From Omphiscola glabra (taxonomy: Eukaryota; Mollusca; Gastropoda; Lymnaeidae): a stretch of 64,000 nt of DNA. Both the position numbers and the translations under genes were made by a program. How positions within the stretch are numbered: the first letter of the stretch is position 1; the number at the start of each line of letters is the position of its first letter. Location of the stretch: the NCBI GenBank assembly GCA_964017045.1, contig OZ024811.1, positions 13,731,818-13,795,817 on the forward strand. The letters are read 5' to 3'. Shown in pieces: positions 12,401-21,255 of this stretch. The notes under the pieces were generated by a model. It was not told where the DNA came from and did not search any database. It saw only the letters and a program-made list of their open reading frames with translations.

Positions 12401-13499
12401 ATTTTCCCCTTACAATGCTATGACTTATGAAATCTAAGTCTACTCATTTATGAAAAAAACAAATCTTAAACACAAAATTAAGTAAGGTTGGAATTTAAAT
12501 TAAAAGATAGAAAATTATTTATTTTATTTTAAATTATATATATATACATATTTTAAAATTGATTATCATAGAATTAGATAAATTCAGTACATAATTGTGA
12601 AGGAAAACAATAATAAAGAACTTTAAAAAATAAAAAGAAGAAGAAGTAAAAACATAATATTATCATAATAATGAACTGAAAACAAATGGTGTAAAACAAG
12701 AGTAATAAAATAATTACACCTCACTCAGAAAGTGCAAAAGGGACCATACGATGGCAACCACAGCTTAAATCTAAAAAAATAACAATACATAATAAAATAT
12801 GAGTCCTAGAGGTGTTGTGGATGAAGCTCTGTCAATGAGCCTATGTGAGGTGAGGGAAAAAGGGGACAAGCAACTAACATAGACAGCAGTTGTGGAAAGA
12901 AACAAGCAGAGCCTAGGAGACATCAAGATGCACTAACTGAGATATATGCACTATCCAATAGTTACAAAACAATTTTTAAAAAAGAAGTATTCATTTCAGC
13001 TTAGTACTATCTCTACTAAATAATTATTCTATAGTCTACATATGAACATAACTACTTTCCCCCCTTATCACTTTTGATGCAAACACCCCCCCCCCCCCCA
13101 CCTTCAGTCCCTATTTTCCTTGTATGTTGGCTAAACATACCGTACACAAATTCATATTTAAGACATCGTCATGATTCACATTATTTCTAATATATTTTAC
13201 AAAGCATCGCTTAATGAACATGGGTTAATAATTTTGTTAGTATTGGCAGTACCTAGAGTTCTTGCCCTTTCCAAATCATCTTCCGGTATACTCCCGCTCC
13301 TGGCTTCTCTCCCTTGGAACTTGCTGGCGAGCGCCGAGATCCGAACCCCGGTTATAGCGTTGTTGGGGTTGGGCTCACTCCTCCTGCGCCACGACGACCT
13401 CGGACCTGCGGCGCCCTCGTGTTCCGACTTGGCGCGCTGGCACGTGGAGCAGAGGTCAGGCCGCCAAGCATTCTGGGTGAAATGGTCACATGATGACAT
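346..13499 (-). CDS. PEAK1/PRAG1-family pseudokinase scaffold (11 coding exons seen, 3' end off window)
   Basis: Eleven minus-strand exons join in one frame: 13499-13253, 11914-11687, 11215-10647, 9452-7451, 6144-6055, 5030-4582, 4037-3953, 3446-2206, 1808-1563, 1037-854 and 488-346. They total 5,484 bases or 1,828 codons. Every intron is GT-AG and every phase matches. In vertebrates, PEAK1 and PRAG1 are catalytically dead cytoplasmic scaffolds that dimerise through a split helical (SHED) domain and link Src-family kinases, SHC/GRB2 and CRK to cell shape and migration. Evidence for the family: residues 1-27 match human PEAK1 in position and spacing (MSxC..FT...W.P..C..C...KS.H). Residues about 1640-1665 look like the SHED N-helix, followed by W-A-D-F and a kinase N-lobe. 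Between them is a long disordered region rich in Ser, Pro and Tyr motifs. The C-lobe and C-terminal SHED helices are missing, so this entry is partial. Human PEAK1 is about 1,746 residues, so this protein would be longer. Exact orthology (PEAK1 versus PRAG1) cannot be settled here. Confidence 0.85.
683..861. repeat. Imperfect triplication next to the exon 10 donor
   Basis: A block of about 50-70 bases (GATGCCAAATT, poly-A, ATAGTCTT-CCGA-AGCTA) is repeated about three times. Positions 736-750 and 847-861 are identical, so the real splice donor of exon 10 has an exact copy 111 bases downstream in the intron. Confidence 0.8.
854..1037 (-). CDS. PEAK-family gene, exon 10 (residues 1720-1780), kinase N-lobe
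   Basis: The acceptor is gttctccccag before GTCCTCC and the donor is GCTATCG before gtaag. The only frame that is open and phase-compatible reads VLHSRPATERCITSHPSLLR through to SSQARCFIAI. It corresponds to the region after beta3, including helix alphaC and the strands leading to the hinge. It is poorly conserved, as is usual for a pseudokinase lobe. Confidence 0.75.
1563..1808 (-). CDS. PEAK-family gene, exon 9 (residues 1638-1719): SHED N-helix and kinase beta1-beta3
   Basis: The acceptor is atcgtcccag before GTTTCACTC and the donor is GTTATG before gtaag; both phases are 0. Residues about 1640-1667 (HEEKLRDVFTKITSITFHAL then QDIYAQCE) form an amphipathic helix matching the first SHED helix of PEAK1/PRAG1. 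WADF and a small glycine-containing strand pair (ASGRCIVYNAK) follow. The last codon, ATG, falls where human PEAK1 has the beta3 lysine (AVK there, QVM here). Confidence 0.9.
2206..3446 (-). CDS. PEAK-family gene, exon 8 (residues 1224-1637), tyrosine/proline motif exon
   Basis: The acceptor is tattttcag before TAACAATTCC and the donor is GCTCAG before gtgcgt (phase 0). In order, the exon carries Tyr1263 (ENLYESI), an FHYYDPP segment, Tyr1296 (GYLEPVPP, YxxP type), long Ser runs and Tyr1412 (QPIYEEIPNG). A polyproline/polyserine block with a run of eight prolines follows, then an Arg/Pro motif (RPRPAPRRKPKRP) and Tyr1628 (DQYVSMNRP). YEEI is the classic Src-family SH2 ligand and YxxM the classic PI3K p85 ligand. 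The Arg/Pro motif just before SHED sits where vertebrate PEAK proteins carry their CRK-binding motif. Confidence 0.9.
3953..4037 (-). CDS. PEAK-family gene, exon 7 (residues 1196-1223)
   Basis: This is an 85-base exon. The acceptor is atgtttcag before TTGGTCAC and the donor is CACACAG before gtaagt. It encodes LVTDITNVRVLENRRNTISL followed by GDEPAFHT. RRNTISL resembles a basophilic-kinase phosphorylation site. The phases are 0 in and 1 out, matching exons 6 and 8. Confidence 0.8.
4183..4366. repeat. 44-bp minisatellite, about 4 copies, intron 6
   Basis: The unit AAGTCAGGACATACAAGTCA... (44 bases) is repeated about four times with few changes. It lies in the intron between exons 6 and 7. Confidence 0.9.
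4582..5030 (-). CDS. PEAK-family gene, exon 6 (residues 1046-1195)
   Basis: The acceptor is ccttcag before GTACAGG and the donor is CCTGTG before gtaagt (phase 0). The product is disordered and proline/serine-rich (VPPSPPGDRKDRPPGGQSPP). A basic stretch follows with an APQPP site and a SITESSTLPRG segment, which looks like a basophilic-kinase/14-3-3 type site. No fold is recognised. Confidence 0.85.
5031..6054. other. Intron 5 of the PEAK-family gene
   Basis: AT-rich intron. Near its 5' end, around 5930-6010, is a CAGTGGCGTAGGAAG segment resembling the end of a CAGTGGCGTA-type hAT MITE (compare 47222-47385). The other end is not recognisable. Confidence 0.5.
6055..6144 (-). CDS. PEAK-family gene, exon 5 (residues 1016-1045), micro-exon
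   Basis: This is a 90-base exon. The acceptor is ctccccag before CTAAACC and the donor is AATCAG before gtttgt. The most obvious open frame here is the wrong one. The frame that fits both neighbouring phases gives KPGPTTDPKNQDLARELEWR followed by LSKATTDQS, a short proline-led linker and a predicted helix. It joins exon 4 (G+CT) and exon 6 (G+GT) without a stop. Confidence 0.8.
6555..7398. repeat. 33-bp minisatellite, about 25 copies, intron 4
   Basis: The unit GAACACTGAAGGGGTGGAAG... (33 bases) repeats about 25 times. Because 33 is divisible by 3, long false frames of 11-residue repeats appear on both strands. On the gene strand the array begins about 50 bases after the exon 4 donor. Confidence 0.95.
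7451..9452 (-). CDS. PEAK-family gene, exon 4 (residues 349-1015), main scaffold exon
   Basis: The acceptor is actaaag before GTTGAGACC (phase 0). The donor is TTTCTG before gtaatt (phase 1). The exon is 2,002 bases. It starts with a charged, well-ordered stretch (VETEATKRACREFEDIAGNE, then LWAKERFQSL). After that it is mostly disordered, Ser-rich and Lys-rich. Tyr516 (LYPED) and Tyr525 (ENLYESP, a YxxP site) are candidate SH2 ligands. Proline-rich clusters (RQAPRPPVSPPPEP and, near the end, RMAPPIPPSR) are candidate SH3 ligands. A basic amphipathic patch (ITSFFRNILRRGK) could contact membrane or a partner. All functional readings are inferred from motif shape. Confidence 0.9.
10443..10627. 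repeat. 21-bp minisatellite, about 9 copies, intron 3
   Basis: The unit CTTATCCTATTTAAAGCACAG repeats about nine times and ends about 20 bases from the exon 3 donor. Confidence 0.9.
10647..11215 (-). CDS. PEAK-family gene, exon 3 (residues 159-348)
   Basis: The acceptor is ttatcaag before CATCTGG; its pyrimidine tract is weak, but the frame demands it. The donor is TTACAG before gtggg, phase 0. The first two thirds are Ala/Ser/Thr/Pro/Lys-rich and disordered. The last third is acidic, contains two tyrosine motifs (DNLYPEEE and DNIYLSL) and ends in a helical patch (DEEKQFALLALGNTVW). That patch continues into exon 4 and may be a conserved folded segment of unknown role. Confidence 0.85.
11687..11914 (-). 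CDS. PEAK-family gene, exon 2 (residues 83-158)
   Basis: This exon has no methionine-started frame of its own; it was found by splice matching. The acceptor is ttctcag before ATCGAAAG and the donor is TTCAG before gtgagg. The 228 bases enter in phase 1 and leave in phase 1, in frame with exons 1 and 3. The product is Ser/Lys-rich disordered sequence starting RKYTKSKPGEKK and ending in a Ser/Thr stretch (ISASSTTS). There is no recognisable domain. Confidence 0.75.
11915..13252. other. Intron 1 of the PEAK-family gene
   Basis: Very AT-rich, with poly-A stretches and a C15-type run near 13085. I find no additional phase-compatible exon; exons 1 and 2 join directly as Leu-Asp-Arg. Confidence 0.6.
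13253..13499 (-). CDS. PEAK-family gene, coding exon 1 (residues 1-82)
   Basis: The start is ATG 13499-13497, with G at -3 and an in-frame TGA 24 bases upstream. The first residues read MSSCDHFTQNAWRPDLC and continue STCQRAKSEH. This gives C4, C17, C20 and H27, the same spacing as I recall at the start of human PEAK1. The rest is basic and low complexity. The exon ends CTA-G before gtactg (phase 1), and the G joins AT of exon 2 to make GAT (Asp). A possible 3' splice site (tgccag) lies about 17 bases upstream of the ATG, so a 5'UTR intron into the repeat-rich flank is possible. The exon is locally GC-rich compared with its surroundings. Confidence 0.85.
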
Positions 13500-13932
13500 A
13501 GCGTTGAACAGATGGCTGGCATGTCAGGCAAGTTTTCTATCGTGTTCCGGGCATGAAACGGAAGTGATAGGGAGAAGAACAAAATAAGAAAGAAAATAAT
13601 AAACTCGCATGCGAAAGGGGAGCAAACATAAAAAAAACATAGCATTGTATGATGGCCCACCACGCAATGAGTGGAAAGAATGTCGAAAGCAGAGTGGGCA
13701 TTTTACGTTCATGCTTTCTATTCAGATTTTGGTGCGCATGGCGTGAAAAAAAAAAAAAAAAAGAAACACCTCTTCGACACTGGGTTGCGTGAGGGTTGGT
13801 GATAAAAAATAAGACATTTTCTAAAAGAAGTTTACATTACCAGCATAGGGACATATCCCATGACTATTTGGGTGCGCTACGCCAAAGAAAGATAAATGCA
13901 ATTGAATGTTATTCCCAGACCAATACGGATAT

Positions 13933-14158
13933 ACAATGTGTCCGGAAAAAAATGGTACCTTTTTATCATATTAATGGTAAATATGTATCACGTTTTAAAA
14001 GTTCGAAAACATTTTTTTTTAATTCTGACATAATGTTTACATTTTAATCAAACTCTAGTTTGTGTTTGAGGTGTCCAACGTTAGCTTCAACACAGGCTTC
14101 GGAGATGCGCTTTCTAGCAATCATTATCAAATGGGTTCCTTTTTTCCGGACACAGTGT
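13933..14158. mobile_element. Mariner/Tc1-like MITE, candidate
   Basis: The left end ACAATGTGTCCGGAAAAAAA is inverted at the right end (TTTTTTCCGGACACAGTGT). The element is about 226 bp. The GTGTCCGGAAAA terminus is of IS630/mariner style. A clean TA duplication is not visible on the right, and no transposase frame is seen. Confidence 0.55.
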
Positions 14159-14686
14159 TTTCATCGTCATTGTTTTCGCGGTGGGTCATTTATATTCAAT
14201 GAGATGAGCATGACATAAGCAATTTATTTTTTTTATTTTATTTTTTTTTAAATAGTCCAAGATAGCAGACCTTAAAAAAAAATTCTACATACAAAAAAAA
14301 AGTATTTAATTATTTTTTGTTTTAAGTCATCAAAAACATTTTTTTTTAAAATCATGTTCTAACATAAATTCTAAATCATAAACTAACATGCTTTGATAGA
14401 AACTGATGTGGGGTGATCAGGAGGATGAGACAGCCAGACCTGTTTACTCTTACGATTTAGGCGTACAATGTACGCATACATTATATAAATTATACATACT
14501 GAATGTTTGTTTTTCTACTATTAAGATAATGTAATAACAGATTTTGTGATGATATTATACGATTTTAAGAGTTTGAGGGTAAACAGATCTGGACAGCTTC
14601 AAGCTAAACGGACATGTTTCAATTTCAAGGCAATCTAACAGGCGAGTACATTCAAAGTAAGCTAAGCTTGAGTGGAGAACAATGCA
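14159..14686. other. AT-rich flank, nothing recognised
   Basis: Poly-A/T-rich sequence between a MITE and a minisatellite. No frame, RNA or repeat structure can be supported. Confidence 0.5.
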
Positions 14687-15293
14687 AGTCTATCAACTAA
14701 ACCATGGCGTCTACAATGTAACTTGAACACAGCCCTTACTATAGCGTCCTCTTTAACTTAAGCATATCAACTAAACAATGGCTTCTAAAATGAAACTTGA
14801 ACACAGCTCCTACTATAGTTTTCCTTTTAACTTAAGCATATCAACTAAACCATGGCTTCTACAATGTAACTTGAACTTGAACACAGCCCTTACTATAGTT
14901 TTCCTTTTAACTTAAGCATATCAACTAAACCATGGCTTCTACAATGTAACTTGAACACAGCCCTTACTATAGTTTTCCTTTTAACTTAAGCATATCAACT
15001 AAACCATGGCTTCTATACAATGTAACTTGAACACAGCCCTTACTATAGCGTCATTTTAACTTAAGCATATCAAATAAACCATGGCTTCTAAAATGAAACT
15101 TGAACACAGCTCCTACTATAGCGTCCTCTTTAACTTAAGCATATCAACTAAACCATGGCTTCTACAATGTAACTTGAACACAGCCCTTACTATAGTTTTC
15201 CTTTTAACTTAAGCATATCAACTAAACCATGACTTCTATACAATGTAACTTGAACACAGCCCTTACTATAGTTTTCCTTTTAACTTGAGCATC
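14687..15293. repeat. 74-bp minisatellite, about 8 copies
   Basis: The unit TATCAACTAAACCATGGCTT... (about 74 bases) repeats about eight times with small indels (ACAATGTA/AAATGAAA variants). Confidence 0.9.
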
Positions 15294-15442
15294 GTTTAAA
15301 AAGAAAAAAATGGTTTCGAAAGAACAAAGAGGGATGTGGCACTCTTAATAAGCCTTGGCTGCACAAAACACTTTCGAAAATGTATGACTATCTTAGTCGC
15401 TTTACAACTTAAACACGTCATTAAACAGATTTAAAAAAGGAG

Positions 15443-16087
15443 TCTTAGTACTGATGGGGAGCTTGTCTTTATACTGATGGAAAGCATGTCTTTATACTGA
15501 TGGGGAGCATGTCTTTATACTGATGGAAAGCATGTCTTTATACTGTTGGGGAGCATGTCTTTATACTGATGGGGAGCATGTCTTTATACTGATGGGGAGC
15601 ATGTCTTTATACTGATGGGGAGCATGTCTTTATACTGATGGAAAGCATGTCTTTATACTGTTGGGGATAATGTCTTTATATTGATGGGGAACATGCCTTT
15701 AGATTGATGGGAGCATGTCTTTATATTAATGGGGAGCATGTCTTTATATTAATGGGGAGCATGTCTTTATACTGTTGGGGATAATGTCTTTATATTAATG
15801 GGGAGCATGTCTTTATACTGATGGGGAGCATGTCTTTATACTGATGGAGAGCATGTCTTTATACTGATGGAGAGCATGTCTTTATATTAATGGGGAGCAT
15901 GTCTTTATACTGATGGGGATAATGTCTTTATACTGATGGAGAGCATGTCTTTATACTGTTGGGGATAATGTCTTTATACTGATGGAGAGCATGTCTTTAT
16001 GCTGATGGAAAGCATGTCTTTATACTGATGGTAAGCATGCCTTTATGCTGTTGGAAAGCATGTCTTTATACTGTTGGGGATAATGTC
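15443..16087. repeat. 23-bp minisatellite, about 28 copies
   Basis: The unit TGTCTTTATACTGATGGGGA-GCA repeats about 28 times. Interspersed variants (TGTTGGGGATAA, ATTAATGGGG, GATGGAAAGC) recur, suggesting duplication of multi-unit blocks. Confidence 0.95.
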
Positions 16088-16868
16088 AAGGGGAAATGTT
16101 ACATTTAAACAGACTATGTAATATAGGATGTTTCTAAGATGCCATCAGACAATAAGAACACATCTGCGAAAACATATTATACATCATGATAAGGTCAGGG
16201 TCAATGCTCAGAATCAAATGATCTCCTGAACTGGGATTGTGAGATCGACCTCAAGTGCATGAGATTGCTTCCTCATGTCCCCACTTGTGGCAGCGTGCTA
16301 GCTTCGATCGCTGGACCCCTAACTCCCCCACCCCTCCCCTCACCCACACCACCATCCCCCCCTTGTTTCTGGGAGCCCCTCTCCCATCCCCCCCTCCCAT
16401 TCGAAATGGACAAGAGAAGGTGGCCTCTTATAGTTCCATGGATATGCATATGTATGATGTGGACGGTTTCGAAGACGGGGTACTGGAATGTTCACGGTCA
16501 ACTGGGGGTGGGGGGGGGTGTCATTTACATAAGAGTCGGTTAGTGCATGGCTTTGACAGTTCACTTGGTGGTTGCATGTGTGGCAGTAGCGGTATGGTAA
16601 TGAGCTTAAGAAAAATACAATAGGAGGTCGTTCGATTGACTGACACAGGGGGTAATCGTTGCAACATACATCTCATTAACAGCCAAACTGCACATGATCA
16701 AGCTGAAGCGTGATATCCACTGACGCTAGATACGATATCAACAAATTATTGAAAAATTAAATTTAAAAAAAATATTGAAAACAAACAAAAAAACAGAACA
16801 ATAATAATCTTTCTTGGACTGCTAATTAATAGGGGATGTGAAGTTAAATGGCTTCGCTGCGTCTAGGG
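16088..16868. other. Non-coding flank
   Basis: Contains a pyrimidine-rich stretch (16320-16400) and a G-rich run near 16510. The frames here are short and show no domain. Nothing else is seen. Confidence 0.5.
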
Positions 16869-17067
16869 CAGTGGTTCTCAACCTTCCTAATGCCGCGACC
16901 TCTTAACACAGTTCCTCCTGTTGAGGCGACCCCAAACCAAACAATTATTTTCGTTGCTACTTCATAAACTGTAGAGTATATGTGTTTTCCGATGATCTTA
17001 GGCGACCCCCTGGGAAACGGTGGTTCAACCCTCAAAGGGGTCGCGACCCACAGGTTGAGAACAGCTG
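16869..17067 (+). mobile_element. SPIN-like hAT MITE, copy 1
   Basis: Begins CAGTGGTTCTCAACCTTCCT and ends GGTTGAGAACAGCTG. The interior has GTGTTTTCCGATGATCTTAG followed by GCGACCCC and GGGGTCGCGACCCACAGG. These blocks match the SPIN (Space Invaders) hAT family as I know it. The 199-bp element is flanked by a perfect 8-bp target duplication, GTCTAGGG (16861-16868 and 17068-17075), as expected for hAT transposition. There is no transposase. Confidence 0.9.
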
Positions 17068-17634
17068 GTCTAGGGGTAGTTGTTACTCAACAAATCAACT
17101 ACCTACAATGACATATGGTTCTTTGTTGAAACACGGAGCGTCTTCTTCTTGCATCCGCGCTCTCTCTGCAACTCCATTACCACTACTCGAACCGTAACCT
17201 TCAACAACGTCACCTCCCATACACAAATACGTCACGAATACCAAGGCACATGGCAACAGCTGCACACATAATTTCCACACCGAAACACGCACCTATACAA
17301 AACACGAACAAGAACAAATCATTAACAGGCTACATTCATCCCCACCCCCCACACCTTTTTCCCAATTTACCGGCAGTGTTCGGTGTCGTGATTTCAAACA
17401 TAATAAAATGTAAAACAAGCTGCACACAAATGTCAACAATTATCCCGTTTTATAACTATCCTCGGCCTCAGACCCGGTGTGAAGCGCGGGCGTCTTGATT
17501 AGAACACAGTGTCCCTCTCCCGACACTGAACCTCAGTGTCGTACTGTGGGCTCAGAAGGGAACCGTTCACACAAAGGCGTACAGTGCCGTCTCCATAAAA
17601 ATCGTTTTTACGGCGACCATCACGTTTCCATTTA
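17068..17634. other. Non-coding flank
   Basis: Mixed-composition sequence with no repeat structure or convincing frame. Confidence 0.45.
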
Positions 17635-18187
17635 GGGGTGGTTCGCAAATTACATCACGCTCAGAGACAAAAAAAAAAGGGGGGGGGGCGAGACTTTGTG
17701 ACATTTTGTGACAAGGGGTGGGGGGGGGGGAAGTCAAACATTTATAACGGCACTATTATTTTAAAAAAAATCTAATTTTGAAAAATCATAAATCAATTAG
17801 TTTGAAAAACATTAATTTGAGGTCAATATGGACTCAGATGTTATAGGTAGGCCTACCGTTAATGCCTAGTCGCGCACATCATTTGCGCATATCGAAAAAG
17901 GGCGCAAAACCGGCCATTTTACATTCGGCTTGTGGATGACTGACTTCGTTGTTTCGCGTCAATTTTTTAAAAATAATAGTACATCTTAATCCATTATGGG
18001 AAAATGTTAAAGAATAAAATAAAATCTTGGTTTACTTATGAAAATTGTATGTATGTTTTGATTTTTGAACGTGTGACGTGACACATGGGGGGGGGGGGGG
18101 GTTAAAGAATTTGTGACACTTTGGAACTTTGGGGAGGGGTGGCTAAAAAAACTATTTTTTTCCGTGGCGTAATTTGCGAACGACCCC
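17635..18187. mobile_element. Harbinger-like MITE, candidate
   Basis: The terminal inverted repeats are GGGGTGGTTCGCAAATTAC on the left and GTAATTTGCGAACGACCCC on the right, 18 of 19 paired. They are flanked on both sides by TTA, the usual PIF/Harbinger target. The 553-bp element contains long G runs at both subterminal ends and no transposase frame. Confidence 0.7.
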
Positions 18188-19361
18188 TTATTTTTTTGTA
18201 TGCTAACGGTCGGCTCTGGTACGACCTACTGGTAAAAGTGACATACGTCCCTGGAAAAACAATACACGTTCCTGGAGCAAAATACAGCTTGGTGTGATTC
18301 TGATACATTTCTGGCACAAAGAAAAGCATTATTTTTTTTCTTTTAAAGACGCATTTTAAATTAACAGACATACTTAAACATAAGCTCCTCGACTTCCTAC
18401 AACTTAAATTTGATTATCAGCAAAACGTAAGATAAACCTTCTTTGGTGACAATAATCCACAAGCTTATACATGTACCATACATTTATATCGAATACAAAA
18501 AGTGGCAATATTATAGTTGTATCCATTTTCGCCCAAGGATTAGCTTATCATGCGTTTTCAACCAATTTTCACACCGCTATCCAACCATTTGTAGGAAGGG
18601 TTCAAAACCGTCAATGCTCAATTTTTATTTCTTCCACTGTTTCCTGTTGTTGTAACAACCCCCGTCCCCTCAATAGCTCGTCCGCTCCGTGGGTGTCGGG
18701 ACATTTATACATGTCAAGAAAGATACTGGTGTGTGTGTGTGTGGGGGGTAATTTGCATTAGTTCTCCGGAGCAGTGGGTCTCCTAAGTAAGATCCATGCA
18801 CAGCAATAATGCGTAGTCTTGCAACAACACGGTCTCTATGAGGTACGCGATACGATGAATCCTATTTGTACATGTTACCTTTCCTAGAAGTTGCATTTAG
18901 TGTAAGTGCTCATCCTCTGCAAATAAAGTCAGGGCGACGGCCCTTAATAAGATCAAAAATCTTTTAGCGATGTTTAGCAGAAGAGGGGGAGCAATTGTAA
19001 TAGATGGAATACAATATATAGTCTCCTAACAAACTACAGTCTTATGCACTTCCGCATGCTCGCCAGAAATGCACAATTGATTCAGCCCCGTGTTCATGAA
19101 ATCTAATAAAAAGATGGGAACAATAACAACAGAAAACACAATATCATGTCAGACATTCATTTAAATATCGAAGTATTACTTTTTTCTATTAGAATAATTT
19201 ATTTATTTCATTTTAGTTCTTTTTTATTATATTTTTTGTGTTATTTGTTTTGAGGGGGAAAAAAAAGGGGGGGGGGAGGCGGCGGTTGAATGTCATAAAA
19301 CAAAATAAAATATATACATATTAAAGAATGTGCAAATACATACCAACTATATATATCTATA
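18188..19361. other. Non-coding flank
   Basis: No supportable gene. Contains a GTGTGTGTG/G-run around 18730 and a G-rich run near 19266. Confidence 0.45.
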
Positions 19362-19642
<281 letters not shown>

Positions 19643-19895
19643 CAAACGTCTTCCCAATCCCGTCAGAAATACGAGAACCTTTGCTCTCCATCACTCTCGC
19701 ACGGCAACCCTCTAAATCGATATTGTTACTTTAAGGCTTGTTACGTGTTCCTGGCCTCTATTGACCAGATTTATTAGACTCATTTTCTGGCAAATTGCGA
19801 TGTTCATACCCTGGGGTAAGCTTTGTCTGTGAGTTTATCTCTCGTTTCTTTACCTGCAGGTTCACCATCGCCCTCAAGCGAAGTGTAATACTCCT

Positions 19896-19898
<3 letters not shown>

Positions 19899-19936
<38 letters not shown>
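19899..19936. repeat. (AT)n microsatellite
   Basis: A pure TA dinucleotide run. Confidence 0.95.
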
Positions 19937-19939
<3 letters not shown>

Positions 19940-20089
19940 CTGGGATCTCGTTAGGATAATATGATATGCGAACCACTATAACGTAATTATGACACACTAT
20001 CACATTCTAAAACTAAAACCATGTATAGACCTAGTTCCAAAATTTGTTGGTGTAGTCGGGCAGATTCAAAGAATGTAAGAAATCACTGG

Positions 20090-20580
20090 GCATAGCTGAT
20101 CTGCCAACACTCCATCATTGAACAGACCTGATCAGCTCACACAACATCACTGAACATATCTGATCTGCCCACACACATATCCCTGAACATATCTGAACTG
20201 CTTACACACCATCACTGAAATAGATGTACTGCCCACACACCATCACTGAACATTCCTGAACTGCTCACACACCATGACTGAACATTCCTGATCTGCTCAC
20301 ATACCATCACTGAACAGTCCTGATCTGCTCACACACCATGACTGAACATTCCTGATCTGCTCACACACCAACACTGAACATTCATGATCTGCTCACACAC
20401 CATCACTGAACATTCCTGATATGTTCACACACCATCACTGAACATTTCTGATCTGCTCACACACCATCACTGAACATTCCTGATCTGCTCACACACCATC
20501 ACTGAACATTCCTGATCTGCTCACACACCATCACTGAACATTCCTGATCTGCTCACACACCATCACAGACCATACCTGAT
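20090..20580. repeat. 32-bp minisatellite, about 15 copies
   Basis: The unit CATCACTGAACATTCCTGAT-CTGCTCACACAC is repeated with substitutions. Copies in the middle are most alike and those at the left edge most diverged. Confidence 0.9.
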
Positions 20581-20654
20581 CGAAGTACTCATTATCCTTC
20601 AACGACGTGTGTTTATCAACACGTCAATAAATCAACATCGCATAACTATGTACA

Positions 20655-21255
20655 CAACATCTCTGAACATCACTGACCTATCAAACGACATCAATGAACT
20701 CTGCACTCGACATCTCTGAACATCACTGACCTATCAAACGACATCAATGAACTCTGCACTCGACATCTCTGAACATCACTGACCTATCAAACGACATCAA
20801 TGAACTCTGCACTCGACATCTCTGAACATCACTGATCTATCAAACGACATCAATGAACTCTGCACTCGACATCTCTGACCACCACTGATCTATGCCCACG
20901 ACATCTATGATCTATGCTCTCGGCATCTCTAAGCACCACTGATCTATGCTCACGACATCTCTGAGCACCACTGATCTATGCACTCGATACCACTGGCCTA
21001 TGCACATCTCACTGATCTATGCATTCGACATCACTGGCCGATGCACATCTCACTGATCTATGCACTCGACATCACTGGCCTATGCACGTCTCACTGATAT
21101 ATGCACACAACATCACTGGCATATGCACATCTCACTGATCTATGCACACGCCATCACTGGCCTATGCATATCTCACTGATATAAGCACACGCCATCACTG
21201 GCCTATGCACACGATATCACTGATCTAATATGACGACACCACTGATATTATCCCA
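20655..21255. repeat. 53-bp minisatellite grading into about 41-bp units
   Basis: Four near-identical 53-base units (GACATCTCTGAACATCACTG...) run to about 20875. Degenerate units built on ACTGATCTATGCACTCGACA-TCACTGGCCTATGCACATCTC follow. This looks like one array at two stages of decay. Confidence 0.85.

Noticed and set aside
13171..13587. 138-codon plus-strand frame
   Set aside because: Antisense to PEAK-family exon 1, whose minus-strand frame matches a known N-terminus and splices in phase.
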